Part shown: one piece after another, positions 61,439-64,000 of the stretch
How positions within the stretch are numbered: position 1 is the stretch's first letter
Layout of the letters: every line of letters begins with the position of its first letter
Source of the DNA: Pterois miles
Lineage: Eukaryota; Chordata; Actinopteri; Perciformes; Scorpaenidae
Direction: 5' to 3'
Assembly: GCA_947000775.1 (NCBI GenBank)
Contig: CAMQGK010000318.1
Coordinates: 3,894,001-3,958,000, forward strand
Length of the DNA: 64,000 bases
Program-made: the position numbers and the translations under genes
Notes under the pieces: generated by a model
Database searches by the model: none
What the model saw: the letters and a program-made list of their open reading frames with translations, nothing else
Told to the model about the DNA's origin: nothing

Positions 61439-63941
61439 TCTGAGTGTGTGTCTGAGTGTGTGTCTGAGTGTGTGTCTGAGTGTGTATGTGCAACCATGAC
61501 TTCTATAATTCTTGCTAATCATGAAAATGTTCCAAGGTATCTGTGAGAGATGAGTCGTCTTTAACAACTGTGTGTTTTTCCTATGGTGTGAAATTATGCC
61601 TGCATGTAAAGCCAATAAGCTGCTGACATGTGAGGATAAATTTGTGACTATCTATATTCATACTCTTCTGCACTGCGACCCTGGCATGCACTCACACTAC
61701 TGAAAAATTGCAAACATACACTAACTTTTCCTCTCGGCAATGTTGGAGACACTCAGTTCCAGAGTTCCTATATTGAATATTCATGCCACTCTATGCTGTC
61801 TCATACAATCATATAGATGAATAATTGAGACTGACGAATGGCGTCAGAAAGGGTGATTTACCATCACAGTATATCCTATGCTTTATTACATCTGATGCTG
61901 TGGCATAAGAACGAACACTACACTAGGAATGGTAATAAATGATTATGCATGCAGCTAATTAATCTGATGAATATTTATAACCACTTAAACACATTGTAAT
62001 GGACTGATTAAGCAGTCCAACGCTGCGAGTTTGAATTAGTGCAGTTTTTGAATAATGACACTAGTAACTTTCCATCTCACTGCTAATGTTCTTCTCTTTA
62101 AATGGGGAGCCTTTTTCTCACATTTTCCCCAGCCAGCTTTCTCCCTCCCTCGCTAATTCAAAGCAGCGCAGCTACATTAGAATGGAACATGGCAATTATC
62201 ACCTTTTATCTTGGGTGGGCGCGCTTGCTCGCTCTTACCTTCCCTCTGTTGCTGGGGAATGATGGTTGGTTGCTGGGGGAACGCTTGGCTGATTGGCGCA
62301 TAGGCGGCAGGGTAGGCTGCTGTTGCAAAGGGAGAACCAGAGTGGAATTTTTCACATCTCCATTTTCATATTTGACACAACAAAACTCAAATCATTATTC
62401 CATTGTTCATTTGCGTCCCCTAGACGTTGCATAAATACATTGCATTACGACTTGGGAGCCCGGGCTCGTTGGGCTGGTGGATCACTACACAAAGAGTATG
62501 GCAAAAAGGGGGAGCGGAGCGGGGTTCAACTAAGCAGACGCACAAAGAAAGAGAGGGAGACGTACACCGTGTTAATGAGAGCTGATGTCAGGCAGAAAGC
62601 AGTGGTTATGAGAGGTCTGTCATCTCTCATGTAGGAGGCTGTGGCAGATTCAGATCCTCAGCTCTCGGTGTACTTTTGGAATTAAGATTTTTTTTTTTCT
62701 CTCTGTGTGTGGGTGTATAATCAAGTCAACTGAAAATCCTTTTGCAATCCTAATGTAAAGTAGCCTATAATCCGGGAGGAAATTGGCTGGTCGTCCGGCT
62801 ATCGCTACCTGTCATAGTGTCTACTGATGTGGCAAACAGAAAGGGAGAGGGGGAGAGGGAAAGTGGACAGATGGAGGAAGTGAGAGAGCAGAGGAGGCAG
62901 GAGAGACGGATCACCTGCGTAGTGTTGGACGCCAGCATAAGCCTGTTGGAGAGGGTCGGTCACCGTTGGACTCTGTGCTGCAGAGAGAAGCAAAGAGAGA
63001 CGGAGAAAGGGGATGGGGGGTGGGGGGTTGGGGGTGAAAGCAGGGAAAACGAAAGTGGACAGAGAATGGTCAAGACAGACACAAAGAAAGATATAGAGAC
63101 AATGTCAAAGAGCGAGACAGAAAGTGGCTTAGCTGTAGAGAACCATTTGGGGGTAAGATCACACAGGGAGTGGGAGAAATTTGGGTTGTCATATCTAAGT
63201 TCTTCAAAATGCCTGTTTGCCCCAGATGTTTGCATCAAATATTAACAACATGCCAAACAAACCACTTTGTAGTTCATTACAGTTGCAGCTGCCTCTGCAT
63301 AATGCAGAAACGGGGAGTGTGTGTCTGTCAATTCTTCAGGAATCAGTCCCACACAACCGTGAGAAGCCGAGGACGGGCTGAGACGCGTCAAATTAACCGT
63401 AATGGACTGATGGATGAACTGATGGATTCATCATGATACTAGTGCTGGCTGCTCAGAAATCTGCCAAAGACACTGTTGATTGACCCTCAAGTCTGAAACG
63501 CTTCAGTTCAAATCAGAAAAAAGATGTAATGAGAGTGTGAAGTAAGGAGAAAAAAAAAGGACTCCTGTCAACTTTTAAGCAATACCGCGCAATATAATTT
63601 AATTTGTCGCCGCTGACATGTTGAACTTGCATCGTGGCAATTAGGTGATGTTCTTATTCAGATCAAGTGCAACAATATGATAATTCACATAGCACCGCCA
63701 TCAGTGCAAACAGCTAATCGTGTCAGGGTCAGGGCTCTGGATGTTACACATGTATCTCATGTTTCTTTTATGTAGACCTTCACTGGCTCACCTGGGTAAG
63801 GGTGAATACCATTGGTGTAGATGGGCTCGGAGGTGGGCTGTCCGTTGCTTTGAGGCGGGAGGGCACTGAATCCGTTGACCCCGATAGGGGTGGCTATGCT
63901 GGGCACGGCTGTGGCAGAGATGCCAGGGGGTGTGCTGGTGC
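52194..63941 (-). CDS. celf4: celf4-like gene, 3' part (five exons; 5' end outside window)
   Basis: CELF proteins bind GU-rich RNA and control alternative splicing, mRNA stability and translation; CELF4 is mainly neuronal. Five minus-strand exons join in frame: 63941-63792, 62977-62915, 62319-62239, 58081-57938, 52321-52194. All internal borders are phase 1 with GT-AG splice sites, giving about 188 residues. The first two exons carry linker text (VNGF, NGQP, NGIHPYP, DPLQQAYAGVQ) that I match from memory to CELF4 rather than CELF3, 5 or 6. The next reads PISQAFPQ...PQQQRE, then comes RRM3 and the C-terminus KRPKDANRPY. RRM1, RRM2 and the start codon must lie beyond position 64000. CELF membership is certain on motif grounds; the paralogue is assigned by recalled similarity, not by a tree. 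Confidence 0.88.
53630..53955. mobile_element. Possible decayed MITE in celf4 intron
   Basis: CTAGTGATGCTGTGTG at the left and CGGTCGGTATCTCTAG at the right are weak inverted relatives. TAATCGGTCGGTATCTCTAG is the typical end of a fish hAT-like family. The assignment is tentative. Confidence 0.35.
55677..55969 (+). mobile_element. tRNA-derived SINE
   Basis: The 5' part looks like a tRNA: A-box region TAGCTCAGTCCG at 55689-55700 and B-box-like GGTTAAAATCC at 55730-55740. The body has CCCTGAGCAAGGCACCAACC and CCCACTGCTCTGGGCGC, typical of a fish SINE, and the tail is AATAAAGGAATATC then (TTTC)n. The region between the boxes has become a G run. Orientation is opposite to celf4. The ORFs through it are spurious. 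Confidence 0.88.
56020..56756 (-). mobile_element. CAAGTC-rich fish repeat, interrupted by a nested MITE
   Basis: Read on the minus strand it starts AGAGGTGGGACCAAGTCATT and continues with AAGTC-rich text; the other end at about 56020-56200 has the matching ACTCAAGTCAAATGACTCG and GACTTGCAAGTC words. The 56358-56572 element sits between the two halves, so it inserted later. Confidence 0.75.
56358..56572 (+). mobile_element. TAGGGCTGCAACTAAC MITE, copy B (short, nested)
   Basis: Shares GGGCTGTAACTAATTATT, GGACTATAAAATGTCAGAAA, AAATGTTGATCAGTGTTTAAG and GATTAATTTAATAGTTGACA with the family of 31739-32041. The middle is deleted. It lies inside the CAAGTC-rich repeat. Confidence 0.8.
57393..57426. 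repeat. (CT)n microsatellite
   Basis: A CT run of 34 bp in the RRM3 intron, 512 nt beyond the RRM3 exon donor. Confidence 0.95.
57618..57637. repeat. G20 run
   Basis: About 20 G on the plus strand, C20 in the celf4 transcript, 300 nt downstream of the RRM3 exon. Confidence 0.9.
57938..58081 (-). CDS. celf4: celf4 exon: first two thirds of RRM3
   Basis: A 144-nt exon (48 codons, phase 1 both ends), acceptor catcaccag and donor TTCG/gtgagt. It encodes the RRM3 start: GPEGCNLFIYHLPQEFGD, then AELMQMFLPFG, then NVISAKVFVDRATNQSK, then CFG. The RNP2 hexapeptide LFIYHL is intact. The RNP1 octapeptide (KCFGFVSF) begins here and is completed by the next exon, so the intron cuts the RNA-binding motif. 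The residues are nearly invariant across CELF3-6, which is why this exon identifies the family but not the paralogue. Confidence 0.97.
58804..58852. repeat. (GA)n microsatellite, UC tract in the transcript
   Basis: 49 bp of GA on the plus strand. In the celf4 transcript it is a (UC)24 pyrimidine tract about 720 nt upstream of the RRM3 exon, a possible PTB-binding site. Confidence 0.95.
59027..59053. repeat. (AC)n microsatellite, UG tract in the transcript
   Basis: About 25 bp of AC with one G. In the celf4 transcript it reads UG, roughly 950 nt upstream of the RRM3 exon. Confidence 0.9.
59690..60180 (+). mobile_element. Common teleost dispersed repeat
   Basis: Recognised by the ordered words GGCTCCTGAGGGAGCTGCGC, AAAGTCCGATAAATTGCC, TCAAGTGATGTCACTTGAG, GAGTTAGAAAGAAGTTAAC, TTATCGGACCTCTGTGGC, TACATTATTCGGTTCGAGC and GAATGCGTGGATTTCACC. 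Probably a non-autonomous DNA element; ends unresolved. Confidence 0.65.
60322..61056. mobile_element. TTTCCACTGCATGGT MITE split by a nested element
   Basis: Left end CATTTCCACTGCATGGTACG (about 60331) and right end ACCATGCAGTGGAAATGAGG (about 61035-61054) are inverted repeats. The unit is longer than usual because the TAACC-type element at about 60440-60740 is inserted in it. Noncoding. Confidence 0.75.
60440..60740 (+). mobile_element. TAACCATTAACC-type MITE, shorter nested copy
   Basis: Matches the right half of 8856-9550 through TGTACAGTTTATTTG, TCTCTCTTAAGGTGG, GCTCCTCTGAATTTTTC, TAATATTTCTTTTAACC and TTAATTGGTTAATATGC, ending GGTAACATCCCTAA. It interrupts the CATTTCCACTGCATGG element. 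Confidence 0.75.
61395..61435. repeat. (GT)n microsatellite
   Basis: A GT run of about 40 bp leading into the 12-bp minisatellite. Confidence 0.95.
61437..61484. repeat. 12-bp minisatellite, four perfect units
   Basis: TGTCTGAGTGTG repeats exactly four times (61437, 61449, 61461, 61473). Confidence 0.97.
61920..62100. promoter_or_regulatory. Conserved-looking intronic block with TGCATGCA
   Basis: The block is unique in composition and contains AGCTAATTAATC, several ATTA cores and the palindrome TGCATGCA at 61946-61953, about 290 nt downstream of the QQQRE exon in the transcript. TGCATG is the RBFOX site, and downstream placement usually promotes exon inclusion. Conservation cannot be tested here, so this is an inference from motif and texture. 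Confidence 0.35.
62239..62319 (-). CDS. celf4: celf4 exon: linker ending in QQQRE, tandem acceptor
   Basis: An 81-nt exon (27 codons, phase 1 both ends) encoding AAYPAAYAPISQAFP then QQPTIIPQQQRE, the segment that leads into RRM3. The donor is GAAG/gtaaga, close to consensus. The acceptor is a NAGNAG tandem: AG at 62321-62320 and again at 62318-62317, so the exon can begin at 62319 or at 62316 and differ by one Ala codon. I chose the upstream AG as default because the scanning model favours the first AG; either keeps frame. Confidence 0.9.
62320..62914 (-). other. celf4 intron (595 nt)
   Basis: A short intron between the two small linker exons. In the transcript it begins gtgatccgtctctcctgcc and is rich in pyrimidines near its 5' end. 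The 3' end carries a ttctccctttg tract before the NAGNAG acceptor. No repeat family is recognised. Confidence 0.85.
62915..62977 (-). CDS. celf4: celf4 exon: short linker exon (21 codons)
   Basis: A 63-nt exon with acceptor ctctctgcag and donor CAG/gtgatc, phase 1 at both ends. It encodes AQSPTVTDPLQQAYAGVQHYA, split here as AQSPTVTDPLQQ then AYAGVQHYA, matching CELF4 AQSPTAADPLQQ / AYAGVQQYA at all but a few positions. The length is divisible by three, so skipping would keep the frame. The donor (gtgatc) is weaker than the others in this gene. A GA-rich stretch flanks it on both sides in the plus strand, so the transcript is pyrimidine-rich around the exon. Confidence 0.92.
62978..63791 (-). 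other. celf4 intron (814 nt)
   Basis: The part near 62980-63130 is purine-rich on the plus strand, therefore C/U-rich in the transcript, with a run at 63013-63037. The part at 63590-63720 has ATTTAATTT, CAATTA and a unique, conserved-looking composition. No coding sequence is seen. Confidence 0.85.
63792..63941 (-). CDS. celf4: celf4 exon: linker between RRM2 and RRM3
   Basis: This 150-nt exon (50 codons, phase 1 at both ends) follows an acceptor reading tttgcag and ends CCCAG before gtgagc. It encodes a Pro/Ser/Gly/Asn-rich stretch starting with the STPPGI-like segment, continuing through PIGVNGF, LPPQ and NGQP and ending NGIHPYP. No catalytic or RNA-contact residues are expected here; in CELF proteins the divergent linker mediates splicing activation and repression. 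The length and the GVNGF/NGQP/NGIHPYP signatures agree with the vertebrate CELF4 linker as I remember it. The preceding exon should end in a single G of a Gly codon. Confidence 0.9.
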
Positions 63942-64000
63942 CTGCAAATAGATACAGAGTCATTACGGAAACTGCAGGGCTTGACATGCCACAAGAGGAG

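Larger units (their letters stand above)
58082..62238 (-). other. celf4 intron upstream of RRM3 (4.2 kb)
   Basis: It contains GA and CA microsatellites (which read UC and UG in the transcript) within 1 kb of the RRM3 exon, a repeat block at about 59690-60180, the nested pair at 60322-61056, the GT tract and 12-bp minisatellite at 61395-61484, and a conserved-looking TGCATG block at 61920-62100. No coding sequence is seen. Confidence 0.85.

Overview
The window is nuclear DNA from a vertebrate, almost certainly a teleost fish. It has very low coding density, introns of 0.6-5.6 kb with GT-AG borders, very many CA/GT microsatellites, and numerous short inverted-repeat transposon relics of families I know from fish genomes. 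There is no bacterial, organellar or viral gene content. The species cannot be named from the sequence.

The only host protein-coding gene I can support is the 3' end of an RNA-binding protein gene of the CELF (CUGBP/Elav-like) family, best matched to celf4. It lies on the minus strand between about 63.9 and 52.2 kb. Five exons can be placed to the base: 63941-63792, 62977-62915, 62319-62239, 58081-57938 and 52321-52194. All internal junctions have the same phase, and together they encode the end of the linker between RRM2 and RRM3 plus the whole of RRM3, down to the family C-terminus (...ANRPY, stop). The 5' exons (RRM1, RRM2, start codon, promoter) lie beyond the right edge.

A strong splice-donor sequence sits 22 nt after the stop codon. 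Between about 48.5 and 36.5 kb the minus strand reads like U-rich neuronal 3'-UTR sequence, is poor in transposons, and ends near an AATAAA signal. I suggest, as inference only, that celf4 may have spliced or extended 3'-UTR sequence there.

The left two thirds (about 1-52 kb) look like gene-desert flank: unique AT-rich DNA, scattered blocks with homeodomain- and octamer-like motifs that resemble conserved noncoding enhancers, microsatellites, and transposon relics. The relics include hAT-like elements (one with a perfect 8-bp target duplication), TTAA-flanked MITEs, a Tc1/mariner relic with a decayed transposase start, a non-LTR reverse transcriptase pseudogene, LINE tails, a tRNA-derived SINE, and two nested insertions. 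Several families occur twice, often in opposite orientation.

I did not find a new enzymatic or defence system. The most interesting leads are the candidate 3'-UTR intron and distal UTR of celf4, a tandem NAGNAG acceptor, a TGCATG-containing conserved-looking intronic block, and the paired transposon families.
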